DNA of 64,000 nt from Psococerastis gibbosa (taxonomy: Eukaryota > Arthropoda > Insecta > Psocodea > Psocidae): positions 46,358,888 to 46,422,887 of the forward strand of contig OZ020488.1 of assembly GCA_963971405.1 (NCBI GenBank). The letters are read 5' to 3'. The notes under the pieces are model-generated. The model was given only the letters and a program-made list of their open reading frames with translations. It searched no databases and was not told the DNA's origin. The translations under genes and the position numbers were made by a program. Position 1 is the first letter of the stretch, and each line of letters starts with the position of its first letter. This document shows positions 35,761 to 50,300 of the stretch, in pieces.

Positions 35761-38700
35761 TTAAAATGAAATGCCACGAAGTCACGAGTAATCTAATAAT
35801 TTAAATTTAGTAGGCCTGAACACAGAACGAAACAGCACGGGCCTTCTCATTGAATAAACGGCCTTGTGTTTCTGTTGCAAAGCCTTACAAATAAATACGT
35901 TTATAGGAAACTATCCACGAAATATAAAGGCCGACTGTACCTGTACTGTACCTGTACTGTGCCTTAATCAGGGAAAATAATATTACCTAATTTTATGTTC
36001 CAACAATTTATTTGTAATCTCTAAGTTGTAGTTTACATAATACATTCAGGATTTATATCGAAGGTTTATACAGCAGTTCCAAGGAGCAGATGACACAAAT
36101 TTTAGTAATGTACGGTCTAATTTTTGTGTTATAAATGGATTTTCATTTGTACATTTGGGAGAAAACTCAGCAGTTGGCATAATTGAAAAACAACTCGTTC
36201 GTAATATAAATTAACAAATACCATACCGTAGGCTACACAAACCAACAACTACGTGTTCCCTGTTTGTTGTTGAGGTCAGTTTCAGCATTTAATAACGATT
36301 TTTTTTTAATCAGCTGCCTTAATTGAGTTCTTGACGTCTGAGAAAAATACCTAAGTTATAATATTTGCAAATATGCTAATATTAAAACAAATATGAGTAC
36401 TTTCCTTTGGTGTCTTTCAAGTAGTACCTGTTTCTGACTTGGTTATCAAGAGATGATGTAAAAGGTGGTCTAAAACCGTTATTCAGGCAACAAATGCCAT
36501 GAACTCGGTTAAAAGACTATATTTGCTCCTGTACCTCAGGGATCAGGACGTTATGTGGGGCTTTTGTGGGGTGGCGGTAAGAGCCGAAATCCAGGGAGAA
36601 CAAGGGCTGAAATGCCAACCCTCACCTGCTAGCACTACATGGCAGCAAAATACGCATGGTATGCGTAGGCTGAAGAACACGTTTTTGGCAACATGGCTTG
36701 TAACCTAGGTCTGTCAAAGCTGCTTTGTGACTTAAGCCCCTGGGAAATGCAGGAACTCAGAGTATTTCAATAGGACAGGTATATCGGTTCTTAAAAATTA
36801 ATAATAAATGAAAGGAATATCTGAAATATTCTTCATAGCCAAAAGGCCCAACATTTTTTTTCTTCTCACTACCGTGGCCGTGCATGAAAGTTGTGGTGAG
36901 TTATTAGTTTTGGAACAGTTTTTATGAAACTACAAATCTACTATAATTTAATACGAACAATACAATAAGTAAGTAAGTACATAATTACTTACTTACAATA
37001 TTTTTGAGCATCGTCGGTGGTGTTCAAAGACTAAGAATTATATTATAAGTCCAAGTTGTGTTGGGTACCACCTTACAATATATACCTGTGCTTAAAATTA
37101 CAGTATGCTTAGCGGCTAAATACAGTGCAGACAAAACAATTGCATATAATACATGTTGCATTTTGTAGTAGGCAGTTAGGATTACACAACTCTGCTAAAT
37201 CAACAAGTTCGCTGGTCAGGTTAAATTGAGTATTTTGAATATAGCCTAAGATAAATTACTGTTCGATATGAATTTTAGAAAGAGTAGTCAAGTCTTCACG
37301 TGGTCAAATGCTTGTGTTTCAAATCAATAGAAAATGCAGCCAAAAACAATACCTACATACCGTACCGTAACATGCTCAGAGCTTAGTGAGCAAGTGTCAT
37401 GTTATATTTTCTAACGAAAGTTGGCCGCAAAATATTTAATATGACTTTTCTGTTGACTATTGTCAACTTTATTATAGGCTAGACATAAATTTCTGGACGT
37501 AGCATTTGCATTTCTTTCCCACGTTGGCCTCATGTGGGGAAAAACGAAATTAGCCTATTGGAAATGATAAGATTATTATATAAGTTAGATAGGCTCAGTT
37601 AGTTAGTGACAAAGTTGTGCAGAGGTGAGGGAGTAAGTATACCTATATATATCTAAATAGCCTCTTAGGGATTGGGTAGGGGGCAGGCGCTGGCGCAGGC
37701 GCAGTCCGCGCAACCGCTTTCTAAACTGTTAAGGTACAAAGCTCAATAGAACCTAAAAAAATAAATTAAATAAATATACTAAAACTACACCTATTTTAAA
37801 ACATTAGCTTAAATTAGAAAATTATCAAGAGCGAATAGCATGCAAGTTTTGAGCTTTGGTAAGCGATGTTAGGGCGCGCAACATATCTACAGTGCACGTA
37901 TGTACACAATGTGAATCTCAACACCTAGACCAAGACGGATTTGTTTTGGGAAATTTTTTGGCGACTATGCGTGTAGGTCTACCAGAGTTCGTTGTAGTGA
38001 TATACTGTGCGTAACAAACTTTTGTAACTTACTAGCCACATATAAATATATATACTGCCTTTTAGATAGCGATGAAATAATTAGTCTATCTTACAGTTTC
38101 TCCTCTGTATAGGCTATGACAAATAAAAGTTATTTTTATCGTTGGCGCGCCCGCTCACCACTTTTCTTATGCCTATATCCTCCAACATAAACTTAACTGA
38201 AGCCACTAATTACTTATAAACTAAACCGTACAGACGTGTATTACAGTATAAATAGTGTAAAAAATTCACTTTCTCATACAAAATTATGCTTCACTCCATC
38301 TACAGTTTATTAGGCTCTATGTTGAAATGTACTATAAATTCTTGGGCTGGCATTTACTGCATTAGCTTTAACATATAATATAATGTTAGTCACGATGTAC
38401 CACCCATAATACAAAAAAATGTAAAAAATGGCTTATATAGCGTAATAAAAAAGGTATATATTTTACAGAGGTACCTATACAAAATCTGTAAAAGTTAAGG
38501 TGGTAGCTTATAGAGGAAGCTTATATGGTTTACTGGGTTGTCTATCAGTGAATCTCAAAAGCTTTTGTCCAAATCTAGAAGATAGGCTAATTTTGAACCT
38601 CAGTACAATTGGCTTTTTTAAGGCATCCTAAAATTATGCTGCGGCCTAGAAGAATTCTGTTAAATGGGCACGGTTCTTATATAACCTACAATTGAACAAG

Positions 38701-41159
38701 GAAAGGAAAAATAATATTAGTCTTTAATGTTGCAGACTATTAATATGGTTATGTAAGTTGCCAGTGATAGTTGCAGACCTACAGTATATGCGAAGAATAG
38801 TATGAAAATTAAAATAATGCCAGCCCAAATGACATAATTAAGATTGACTTAGTTAATGAGCTATTTAGTTTCTATACCATTTAAATTTAAACCTCCTAAA
38901 CCTGTACAGCTATAGCTGAGTTGTCACTACAAAAATCGCCTCATGCCTTGTATTAGGCATTTTGGCGCCCCAGGGCCTGCGGCGGTTCACTCTACAGTAC
39001 GGTACATGGGCTACAGTACATCGTATATGGTGGCGACACATTTCGACTAAAATTTACACACGCTTTAAAGGTAGGAGCTTTAAAAATAGGTCTATCTATC
39101 ATGCTTTATTATTCGGTCGGTAGGTACTAGGCAACAATAAATTATTATTAAATATTTTAAAAGGTGCGATTGACATGACGATAACATTTCATACATTTCT
39201 TTATGCTGCTACAGAGGTGACGTATCAACAAAATCCCAACGCCACCAATTACACAACTACGTAATATTTCAAGTCAAGAGGGGGCCCGCACTCGTTACTA
39301 ATACATTCCAAGGGGGGTTTCAGTTAAGATTTATTGTTGGTGTTGTTGAGCAGCTTCTTTGGTTTTGCAATTCGAGCAAATTCTACAAGTAGTCACTCAA
39401 GCAGGCTACCTACTGCAAGTGGAACGAACTGCCAACACTAGCTCAAGAGGTAAGCCCTTTTCTGTCGTTTCTTAACGTGGACATTACGTCACATACCCAT
39501 GCTAAATGGCTTTGCTCACACTCACTTCATTACGACTACTACGCAACAGCTACTAATACAAGTTGGAAGAAATTCACTTATTACGGAGCAAAGGGGAAGG
39601 ACAGGGAGGTGGGCTTAACTAGAATATTACTAGTACCCATGTTCACATTTTCCACGATTAAAGACGATGCACGAAGTTAGTACGATAAACGTCAATGGCA
39701 CTATCTATCAAATAACAAATTGGGCGGTAACAATTGAGAATGGTGGCCGATAGCTACTATTCTTGTTGCTCGATGGCTACATCCCTACATATATACCACA
39801 ATAGATGGTAATTGACAGTTATGTTACCAAACGCACTTTACCCATGAATAAAGACGAAATTGTCAGACAAAAACAAAAATTTAGATTAATCTAGGCTATT
39901 ACTTTTTTGGGGGAAATTCATTATGGGAAGATAAAAGGTAGCAAGAAATCTGGAACCAGTTGGCTACATTCGTTCCACAAAGAATATACGGTAGGTACCT
40001 AACTACGTACCTAGCAGTCATCCTATTTCAATAAGCTAGGCAACAGATAACATTTTTATAGCTATACCTTACAATAATTAGGCTACTTAATTAAGAAATT
40101 AACTAGAAACTTTGAACGATTTGCTTCGTGGACAATACAGAATATACCTGCTCGATTGATTGGCAACAGCGTTCACTGCTGGGTCCATAACATTTCAATT
40201 AGTTTTAATGTAATTGTCACAATTTGGAAGACTTGAAATAACCTACGCATGTCTACCAATACAATAGACTGATTTTAATTTTGACCAGCAGCAGCGCTGC
40301 AATACGTAATGCGAAACAAGCCAGGTTCGTTCAAGTTTCATGTCCTAGACAGTCATCGGACAGTGCAATCGATCAAACTACTGATGCAACCTACACTAAC
40401 CGTTGTATGTACAACAATAATACTAAGCCATTGACCAAAAATACAATAGTTGGCACTTGACTTTTTGGGACGTATCTGTTTTCTCCAAGTTTTCCAATAT
40501 AGGCCTATGTAAAACATAGAATGATGTACAGTAGGCCTATGGTATTTTGTAAATTTGTATCTCAATTTTCAATTAAATTCACCCCTGTATGATAATTACA
40601 AATAACAACAGAATTACCTAAATTCTGCAATAGGTCTATTGTATATAGTGATAGCCTATAGGTCAATAATTACCTAAGTGAAAAAATGCGTCTAAGGCAG
40701 AACAAGAATGTTGTGAGGGACAGTATTATGTACACGGAAGAAATTAAACTAAATTCATATTCCATTCAGCTATATGATTTTTAAATCTACTATGCCTATC
40801 AACATTCAAATTGTTGCAAAAGTATTTGAGAAGCAATTGAGGCGGCTGCTAGAAAAAGGGTGGAGTCGCCTTATCATGATTGATCATTTTTTCCCAAAAG
40901 CGTCTTCAATTAAATCAGGTACGGCGAAAAAGTCAATGCACAAATTAAATGGCCCACTTACCTTGAAATTATCAAAGGGCTCTACATAATAGTCTAACAC
41001 CAATTTGAATGTTATCGGGAATACTTTCGTTGACTGCCCTGCTAAGCACAAGAGTCCTCAGCGTTTACAGCTGGCTCACTATATTGCACAAGTTAGGGGC
41101 TTGCAGTGGCGTCACCATTAGGGCTGGTAGTGACGTCACCCTTAGGGCTAGCAGTGACG
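35761..41159. other. 5.4 kb without recognised gene; may include ZP-2 3' UTR
   Basis: AT-rich, short frames only, many TAGGCCTA-like words. The part next to 41159 should hold the ZP-2 3' UTR, with candidate AATAAA on the minus strand near 39330 and 39105. Confidence 0.45.
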
Positions 41160-41380
41160 TTATCCGTCGTGGCTGCGGCAGGGCTGAAGCCGCGCGCGCA
41201 GCAGCCGCAGTGCCGCCCAGCTGGCCCAGCCACCCGTGGCAGCGCCGCTCCTTGCTGCAACACGTTGCTGTACGATCGTTGCGGCTTCCTTCTGCAGCTG
41301 ATAGCGATACAAGAGGAATCCGGCCACCAGGGCAGCTACTACAGCTGATACGGCCGCTGCTGCGAAAAGTGCACTGAAAC
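41160..41380 (-). CDS. ZP-2 exon 8 (membrane helix, tail, stop)
   Basis: Acceptor GAATTGCAG precedes 41380. Entering in phase 1, the frame reads FSALFAAAAVSAVVAAL and on to a hydrophobic helix of about 24 residues, then a YRYQLQ stop-transfer and a basic tail ending CRSHDG with TAA at 41162-41160. The longest open frame in this interval is a different one; the correct frame is fixed by splice phase and by homology to the ZP-1 helix following PGF. Possible distal poly(A) signals on the minus strand lie near 39330 and 39105, uncertain. Confidence 0.85.
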
Positions 41381-44300
41381 CTGCAATTCAAATTACGGCT
41401 GTTGAAACCAAGCCGGTAAATGTACAGTTTCACCACTAAAGCCTTCTCTAATAACTACGTTTTCTGGTTATAATGCAGCTTAAATTTGAAATACCAGCAC
41501 GGTATTTTTTCTCTTTTTCAGTAATTATCTCTCATACAGTTAACATAATACAAATATTAGTCGTGGTACCATTGTAACCTATGTTGGATTTTACTATTTC
41601 GGTACCATCGAAGGTTCCGGTATAGAAGTTACCTACAATTTTGTTTCCTTTTCACGCTTAGCCCATTTTAATAATAAAATGCATTACTTATATGTTTTTA
41701 TAATAGGGTCTTGTGAATAAATAGGCTACACGGTACTGAATTAAAGATGACACTTAGTTTACTGCACACTTAATATAGGCTAACATGACATTCTCATCGC
41801 GAATGAAAGCGGCAGACTATTGCAATAATTTAATAGACAGTATGCGGTAAGGCTTCCGTATTCATTAGGGTGAACATTTTGTAGCGGGAAATTATGAACA
41901 TAAACTATTGCCATTGCGCCAACGTCCGTTTTAGTCATCTCCCCACCATTTCCGCCACCCGCCCGCCTAGGTGTCACGGGCTTGAGCTACCTCTGCCCAC
42001 TGCCCACTGGAGCTGGTGTAGTGTGTACACAAGGGCTCAAATAAACCAGCAAGCGTCGTACCTGGCATAGGGAGGCATATCCCGTAGACAACCTCCTCGC
42101 GAATGCGGCCTTGGAAGACAGTAACGGCCTCAGCCTTGGAGTCGGGCGTGAAAGCCAAGTCAGCTTCCGAAATCACCTCGTACAGGCCGCTTACCCCCAC
42201 ATCCGCGCTACGCACCTGGAGCACACCAGAAAACCACACATAATATCGGTAATTAGTCTAGTTCATTAGTCTATAAGTTAGAGCAACAGACTGTGAAGCA
42301 TTTGCTAGATCCCTCATTAGGATGTGCCAAAGAATCCGTAACCGCCAGCAAGCTGCGCGGCCAAAAATTAACAAGCACCAACCAACAAACCAACAACTAT
42401 AGCTGTCCTAATTATTAACCTATCCCAGTTCCAAAAGCTTATTAAATTGTCTGGTTGATATTTATGTTGGTGATGAGTTGTCCAATACGAGACAGCCCAT
42501 TGGGGACACACGCAAATAGAGGATCAGCAACTCGAATCCCCCTCGGGCCACTGATCATTATGTAGGCTCATATGAGCTTCAAATCGCTGATTTGGATATT
42601 TGTACTAGCTTGCATTACCACAGGGACATTTAATGATACACAATGGCATCGAACTCACCTTTCTATCTGACACAACGACAGAGCGCTTCCGCCTGGCGTG
42701 GGGCCCCACGGCGGCGCCGCTTAGACTCCTTGGGCTCGGCTCGGCGACGTTGGCCTCCTGCTTGACTTTGGTCGCGGCTCCCGCTCCATCCCCCTCCTCA
42801 GTCTCCAGCTGTCTTGGCCCATGTGGGAACCGTTCTTGGCCGTCTCTGTGGCCTGGCCGAGGCATTTCCTGTAACAAATACAATGTTTCTCGATGGTTTG
42901 CCAACAAGTGCATGATTTATATTTCAACCAATTTTTTCCGAAGAAGAAAGCACGGGTTTATTTCAAAAGCACTGAGGGGTACTGGTGATGGATTTCGACG
43001 TACAGCTTAAAGATAATCAAAGGGCATTTCTAAAATATTTGTAGTTTGGTGCTCGAACACGTCTCGAACTAGGCTAGAGCCGAAATCGAGTGACGTACCT
43101 TACCAAAAAGGTACCTATTTACTCTTTATTATACGAGATACTATACTTTGCCGATGTCAGCAAGGGATGAGGCTGAGGCTTGCATTGAAACAGGGGCATG
43201 CTTAAGCTGTAAGCTTACTCATTCAGTTTTTACTGACCTGGAACTGCGGCCTCGGTAGTGGCTCCTCCTGCTTGTGTGTCTTGCTGGGGTCCCGGCCCAT
43301 CGCGCTCAGCTCGGGCTCTTCCACCAGGTCGTCGTACAGCGCGTCCAAGATTGAGGCTCCGCTACTCTGGGGCGCCTCTTTCCTGGGGGGTGCCTCTTTC
43401 CTGGGGGGCGCCTTTTGCGTGGGACCCACCGTGTCCTTCCGTTCAGTCAGGTCTCCATAGAGTCCTGTGCAAGTAACAAGGAAAACTTATATTAACAATG
43501 CAAGTGGTGTCACCTTTCTAATCTTAACCGCAGTCGTAAACTCGCGTCAACACGGAAAATTTGTGGATGATCGTCGCCTGTTACTGTTCGTAGCAAGGGA
43601 TCGGATAAATATAAGCTTATAGAAACCTTTTATATTGAGACGGCGCATGACCGAAAGAGATGGCGAGCTTGTGTGTACGCGGCGAAAGGTCCCCCCGGAC
43701 CCACCCAGCCACCATAAGTTAAGTTTAAGTTTATATTGAGAATTTAAAGATCTACAACCTTTGGATTAAAAAACATTTAGGGAGATTCCTCTACCTATTG
43801 AGGCGGTGACCAATTTCCGGAAAATTTCTTCATAACTTTTCATTTCATGACCCCCTGAGCCTAAAACCACCCTCCGTTCAAAATGTTATATAATATGTAG
43901 TATGTATGTGGCCTATGTAGCCTATATCTATATCCATTTTAGGAAACACTCTTACTTCCGTAGATGTTATCCGATTTTGATGAAAAAAGTTTCAAAAATT
44001 AATCATACAAATTAATATCTTCATCGAGTTCGTTAACCACCTAGATTCATTATTTTGTTTCAAGATGGCGGCCTATTAATACCTTATGTATAACCTAATA
44101 ATACCTTAATTCATATCTCAGTTAATATTGATCGCAGAGGAATAAAATAAAATCTGACTGAAAGCCCGTATTATTATCTACAGCACTTTTACGACGAATC
44201 AACGGTTTCAATTTTCAACATGGCGTCCAGTCAAAGTGAAAATAATGTGATACTTAAATAGAAGTTCATAGTCGTCATTGATTGCGGTTCAAAATTTGGA

Positions 44301-47300
44301 ACACGAGAGTGTTTTGTGTACTGATGCTGTGGTCGGAAAAAGAATTAAATATTTTTTATTACATTATTATGTCATAACGTAGGTAGAGGAAAAGCAGCTC
44401 TGCGGAATCTCCCTACATCTGATCGGCCAGAGCCGAAAGGGATTTGATAAAACTCACCAGTTTCGAGATTATAAAAAAAACAAAACTGAAATTGTGACCT
44501 TTGACCCTGAATAACTTTTTTAGCACAATGGGATCAATGGTTACTTTTGGTATTTTATTTATAATGGCATATTGGTGGCAAGGTCTGTACCAAAATTTGG
44601 CTCTGTCAGAATTTTTGTTGTTTCATCACTATTTTCATGTCCAACTTGACCGAGCTTACAGGGATTTTATAAATTCTCATGCGGTAGGATATTTTTCATG
44701 TATAATTAATGCAGGTACTACTCGTAAGCCATTGTTTAATGTTTATATAATCTTTAAGGGAACTTCTCTCGTTATAGAATTCTTGTAATATTTTAGTATA
44801 GTCTAGTATACTACTATAGTAGGCCTAGGCCTAGTCACCCAGTCTTAGCTGCAAACCATGTTGTTGCTCACTATGAAGCTTGATAGGCAATTAACCACAC
44901 ATCACAGCCCATTAAAGTCGCCTAATCGAGCTGCAGTTTTGTCGTTAAGATTATAAATGCATGCTAAGAATCATAAACTGGCCCATCAATAGGCGATGAA
45001 TGCCAAGTCAACTGCAGTATACTGCCATCACCATCTACCTTATTGGCCCAGTTAAAAATGAATGAAATTTACTATAGCAATGAAAAATGAAAATCCGGTC
45101 ATTGGGATTTGATACCACAGAGCTTTCAACTTAATTTATAGTGATTGACTAGAAAATTGACGTTTTTACGGCCCCAAAGTAGTAAATTAGCAAGAAAGCA
45201 TGTTGGATGAATAGCTCTGGCACAAGTGTCATCTACCGTATAGAGCCGGATCAGAGGTGCCGGCTATAAAATAAGGTGCGACGTTGCGCAATGACATTAC
45301 TACAAACTAGAAGGACAGGCTATTAAATGAAGATCCAGGATTCCAGGGCCAATGACCACTCACATATTCCAGCCTTGTTCCTTACTGGATATGGTCAGCA
45401 ACTCAAAATTTAAATTCCATTTCACGTCTCTAGATGTTCGGCTACGGCAACGCCGGAGAGAACACTTTGATTGGATTTGGACAGTATGCTAGTATTACGA
45501 CATACGCAAGCGAATCGCTTTAAATCGAAAAAGGCTATATTTTCTACTACGATCGTATGTTTATTGTTTGACAGCAAGGCAAACCATGATAGCATAATTT
45601 GAAAACATAGCGCAGCATACTTGGGACATTATTAGGCTGTAATATAAAGTTGTCATGTATTTCTTAATATAATTGAGTTCTGAATACCTCCGTGAAAGCC
45701 TTTTATTTTTATAATTTTATTTATTATTTATGTATTTATTAGTTCCTTCAAACGCAGTAGCATATGTTTCATTTCTTCTATTTCCCCTACAAATTTAGCG
45801 CATTTTCACCCATATTAAACAGCACAAATTTAAACATCATATCGGATAATTCACCTTCAGATTACCTGAGAAAATGGCAATTTCAGTTAGAACTATAGCT
45901 TAAATAGGTTATTTTCACTACACCAGCCGAGATCTATGCGTCTCCTGGCACTATAGCCTATAGGCCTACAATTAGAGAGAGAACACATGAAAAATTGACC
46001 GATAGTGGTATTCGAGCCTGGGTCTCAGTCCTTCTGTCCTTGTACTCGCATGTTGGGGTAAGAAGTATTCATTTACTAGGCTACATAGTGACGCGGACAA
46101 TATGGGTGGTTACGTTCCAGGTTATTTTTATTGGAAATGAGCTCTGGCCGAACTGCTACATGAGCTTGGCCGGCGTTATTCAAGAAAAAACCACTGAGAA
46201 AACGCATATAAAAGTTAATTTAGAGTAAATTACAAGTCGGAGGAATGCACCACTGCATAAGGTGAACCGTCGTAAACCGCGGCGTAAAATATTTTTTCAA
46301 CTGTAGCACGTCTATGTAATGTAATCTGAGTTTGAAAGTTGCAGGACATTGGAATATTGTGTTGGGTGAGTGGACAAGGTGTAGGCCTAGTGGCCGGGGT
46401 CATCGGGCCGCCATTCATGAGCATTGTGTCCTTCGGCAAATACCTAAAACTAACCGTCTCCGTTTCACTGTAATCTGCGCCGCGGCATTCCTCCGGATTA
46501 GCCCGATGACCATCCGAACATGCCGTATAGCCCACACCAAGTCCAATTCCATAAGGACTCACGAGAATGGCCAGGTTAGGGAGACAATCTCAACTAAAAT
46601 CCTACGGGCTTCAACTGTCTTAAAGCAGTCTTGAGTCAATGGGTTGACATTCTTCACAGAACCGGAGTCTTTCAGGCCAATTTTTTGAAGATGGTCTACT
46701 AATATTAGACTAATACAGAGCTAAAAATTGTACATCTAAAAAAAACACCCATGGATTTAATTGTCGTCCCTTAAGTTTCACAGCTTGCCACATCCTTATT
46801 TCAGGTTCTGACAAAGAATGAGCCACGAGCCACCTTTGGACCTAAATGGAGCACCCTGTCCCTACTAATTTCAATTTCGTGGGGACTGACCTGCGGGGTG
46901 GAGGTGAGCAAATTCGCCGGGCTGCTGGCAGTGGTCCAGACAGCCGTGACGGCAGATCTCGACTTTGCACTTGATGTGCACGCTCAGCGCGTCCGGGAAC
47001 TTGAACGCATGGAAGAAGGCGTACGTGATGACGGAGGCGCGCTCGTCTGCGCCCTTCACCTTCAGGAACCGGCTGATCATCTTCGGTCGCAGGACGCACC
47101 CGTCTTCGTCCGACAGCTGGATCACATGACCTGCACCGTCCGACGCCGCACACGACTTGACACGCATGTCGAACTCGCCTGCAACAATGTCTGTCACAGT
47201 CATCAAAACGCCCAAAAGGAAACCTGCTCACTAGCTCTATGTCTTTCCTATATGCATTCCGACGTAGAAGAAGCTCTTATCTTAGAAGTAGCAATAAGGT

Positions 47301-50300
47301 TTTTATAACGAAGCAAATGCGAATACGAAAATACGAATAAAAATGCATAATCCACCCGCAATTCTTTCTTAGCAGATTGCTTTACTAATGTAGAAAGTAC
47401 ATTTCTTATCGCATGGTGAGGTCGGACAGTGCAGTGACTTGAATTAATGAGGGGTCGTTCCGGTATGGCTGTACAGTAAATTAGTCATTTATTAGCCATG
47501 TATGGCACTATTTGGTGCGTGAAGACTGCGTCTACCTAATTAAGGTAGCGCTGTCAATTTCAAGGGCAAGGTCTTAATATAGTGCAATTCATTTTTTAGC
47601 TTTATAGTGAGCTTTAAGCATGTATTGCTTAACTATATAGTAATAGCATACATGAAAGAAGAAGGATAACGCCAATCACTACAAGTTATGTGGTTCGGAC
47701 ACTGCTGTCCTCAATGCCGGAGAATTCTCCCAGGACTAATCGTCCCACCAGAGCCGTAAAGTTTTAGAATGAAGGCGGGGGCAAAACTAAATATACCATA
47801 TGACGTCATCAGGCAGGATAAGGAAAAATTGAAATTAAGAAATTAATTAAGTTAAAAATTAAATATAATTATAAAAGAGAATGATATAGGTGCAAAATAG
47901 TAGCCTAGGGTTTTACGCATTTTAATAGTAGTAAAGTATAGCTGTAGATGTTACAAAGCTATAACAAAGGAGTGCTTACATTCATATTGCTGCAAAGGGG
48001 CCCGGGGAGACATGAACCACGTCATTACCATTACTCGAGGCTGGGGGGGGGCATGAAGGACCGTGCCCCCCCCCCCCAACTTTACGCCCCTGTCCCACAG
48101 CAATAATGTAGTAGATTAATATGCTATTAATGATTTAGTAGTAATAGAAGTAGTAAATTAGGACAAATGAGGACTCATGAACTTAACTTGCCTCTATAAT
48201 CGTTGATAGCGACAACGAGCGTCAGCGTAGAGCCCAGCGGCACGATCCCGCTGACTGGGGGTGCCCAAGGCCCCTTTCCGTGCTGGATCTCCATCCAGCA
48301 GTCCACGTTGTCCCCTATAAAACAATGTTACACAATTTAAAAGGACTTTACGGTCAAGGAAACCACCTTTAGTGATTAGAAGGCACAACTCTAATGAGCA
48401 TTTCCAACAAATTTAGTGCCATTGCTACCCTATGAGTCTGGGACTCCACGTTTTAATTATATATTTAAGTTCGATTCAATTTAGAGGAGAAAACTGACCT
48501 CTGAAGTCCAGCTGAATTACATCCAAGTCTGCGATAACCATAGGAGGCTTTGAAGCCGTCTTCTCGTAGTCGTTGAACCACTCACAGCGCAGCCGCTTGG
48601 CCTCATCCCAAACCTCCAGCAGATCTTTGTCGTACTGGACGACCACCGTATTCTCGTAGAACTGGCCGTTAAGGTCCGGCTTGGTGCCGCAGCGGGCATA
48701 CGCGATGCGGAAGGAGAAGAAGGTGCGGCTCGTGGAGGGGTGGACGTAGACGCAACGCGGGTCACCGTACTGGCCCTTGGAGAAAACGATGCCCTCGAAG
48801 GGCTGCGTGAAGGAAAGGTGCACGTCCATGTGGTCCTTGCCGCACATGACTTCGAGCGCCTGGATCTGCGTCATGCCCTCGGGGCGCTCCAGCGGCCACA
48901 CGTCCCCTCCACCTGCCCCCCGGCATCCCACCTGAAAATTCATAAAGTTGGACCATCGAGCATTTATAAAACACCATATCAAACATTCCATCGATGTTAG
49001 GTACTTTCTATCAATAGGAATCGAGTGTCTCTAAGATCTCCGAAACATGGTATAGGAGACACCCTAATTACTTACCTAAGTCAGTTACCTAGGAAGCATT
49101 GACTATAGGCTACAGAAAAATTAATTTATATTGTCTTTAATGATGAAAAATAGCAGCAACTCATTTATTGCAATTGTTTTTTTTTTTTTTTTTTTTAACT
49201 TGTTTTAAGGGCGACTGCAAGCTAGCTAGGGCTTGCTTATACGCCCACCTAGTTTATTATTGTCGTTACAGTGTACTTGTGAACTGTAATCAGGAGCGGA
49301 CTAGACAACGAGGTTGCCCAGGGACCATCTAAGACAGTTTTATGTAAATTATATATGTATGTGAGTGTGTGATGAGGAATTCATTGTTTTGCATCGTAGT
49401 TAACCACTGTAATTACAATGCATTTTTATCGAACGAAGTTTGTGTCATGACTGTTGTCACTAACCCTGCTTAAAAACGCAGCAGCACTTCTCTTTCTCAT
49501 CATATGGGCTATGGCCTATGTTGTATAAAGCCTTACTCGTGTTATCAAATTTTATGCTACTATAGTTGAAGCCATGGTCATCATAGCACCGAGTAAATCC
49601 CATGCGAAGCTGGGTGATTTATTTGCTTCTTTGTGTTTTGAGCGACAGTCGACCGCGAAGCTCATTGAAGAGCATCGTAAATAACAGAGGACGCACAACT
49701 ACACCTTGCAGCACACACCATTGTGTTTAACCAGTGATAGAGTGCATATAATGTACTGCGGGTCTGCGTCTTATGTCCTGTCTCCCTATTCAAACTCGTG
49801 TTTTGCCAACTCTCCCTTTATGAGCTCCTCGACCATTATATAACTGGCCACTGACTTGCATGGTTAGCTTGTCTGGTCGTAGCTCTTATGCAGTTGCTCG
49901 CGTACCATTCATTCTCGCTAAGTTATTCAAATGACTTATTGGGATGATTGTGTTCCATTTAGCGGCTAAACAGCTAAGTAACTGTGAAATCGGCAGGAGA
50001 GTTGCAAGTGCTGGCTGAGAGTACATGGAGCTTAGTGAGGGTTTCCATAGTTCTCCGTAGATCATATTAAGATGCATACGGGTGTACATCTAATGCGCAA
50101 TTATGAACTTAAAGTACATTTTAACACAATTGTACAATAGTACTTCGGTATAAAAATAGGTTTTTATGTATGCACAGCAGATACCGTGCTGTTGTAATAT
50201 TTGTCACAGCTGAGCAATTGGCATAGCGTGTTCAAACACAGTGCTTATTTGTGGAAATATTCACATGCAGCAGTCTGCAGTCCGAGCAATTGCTATGTCC

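Noticed and set aside
41065..41436. Open frame of 123 codons on the minus strand over ZP-2 exon 8
   Set aside because: Wrong frame. The splice phase and the membrane helix matching ZP-1 require the neighbouring frame, which stops at 41160.
46898..47308. Plus-strand open frame of 136 codons
   Set aside because: Antisense of ZP-2 exon 4; no homology of its own.
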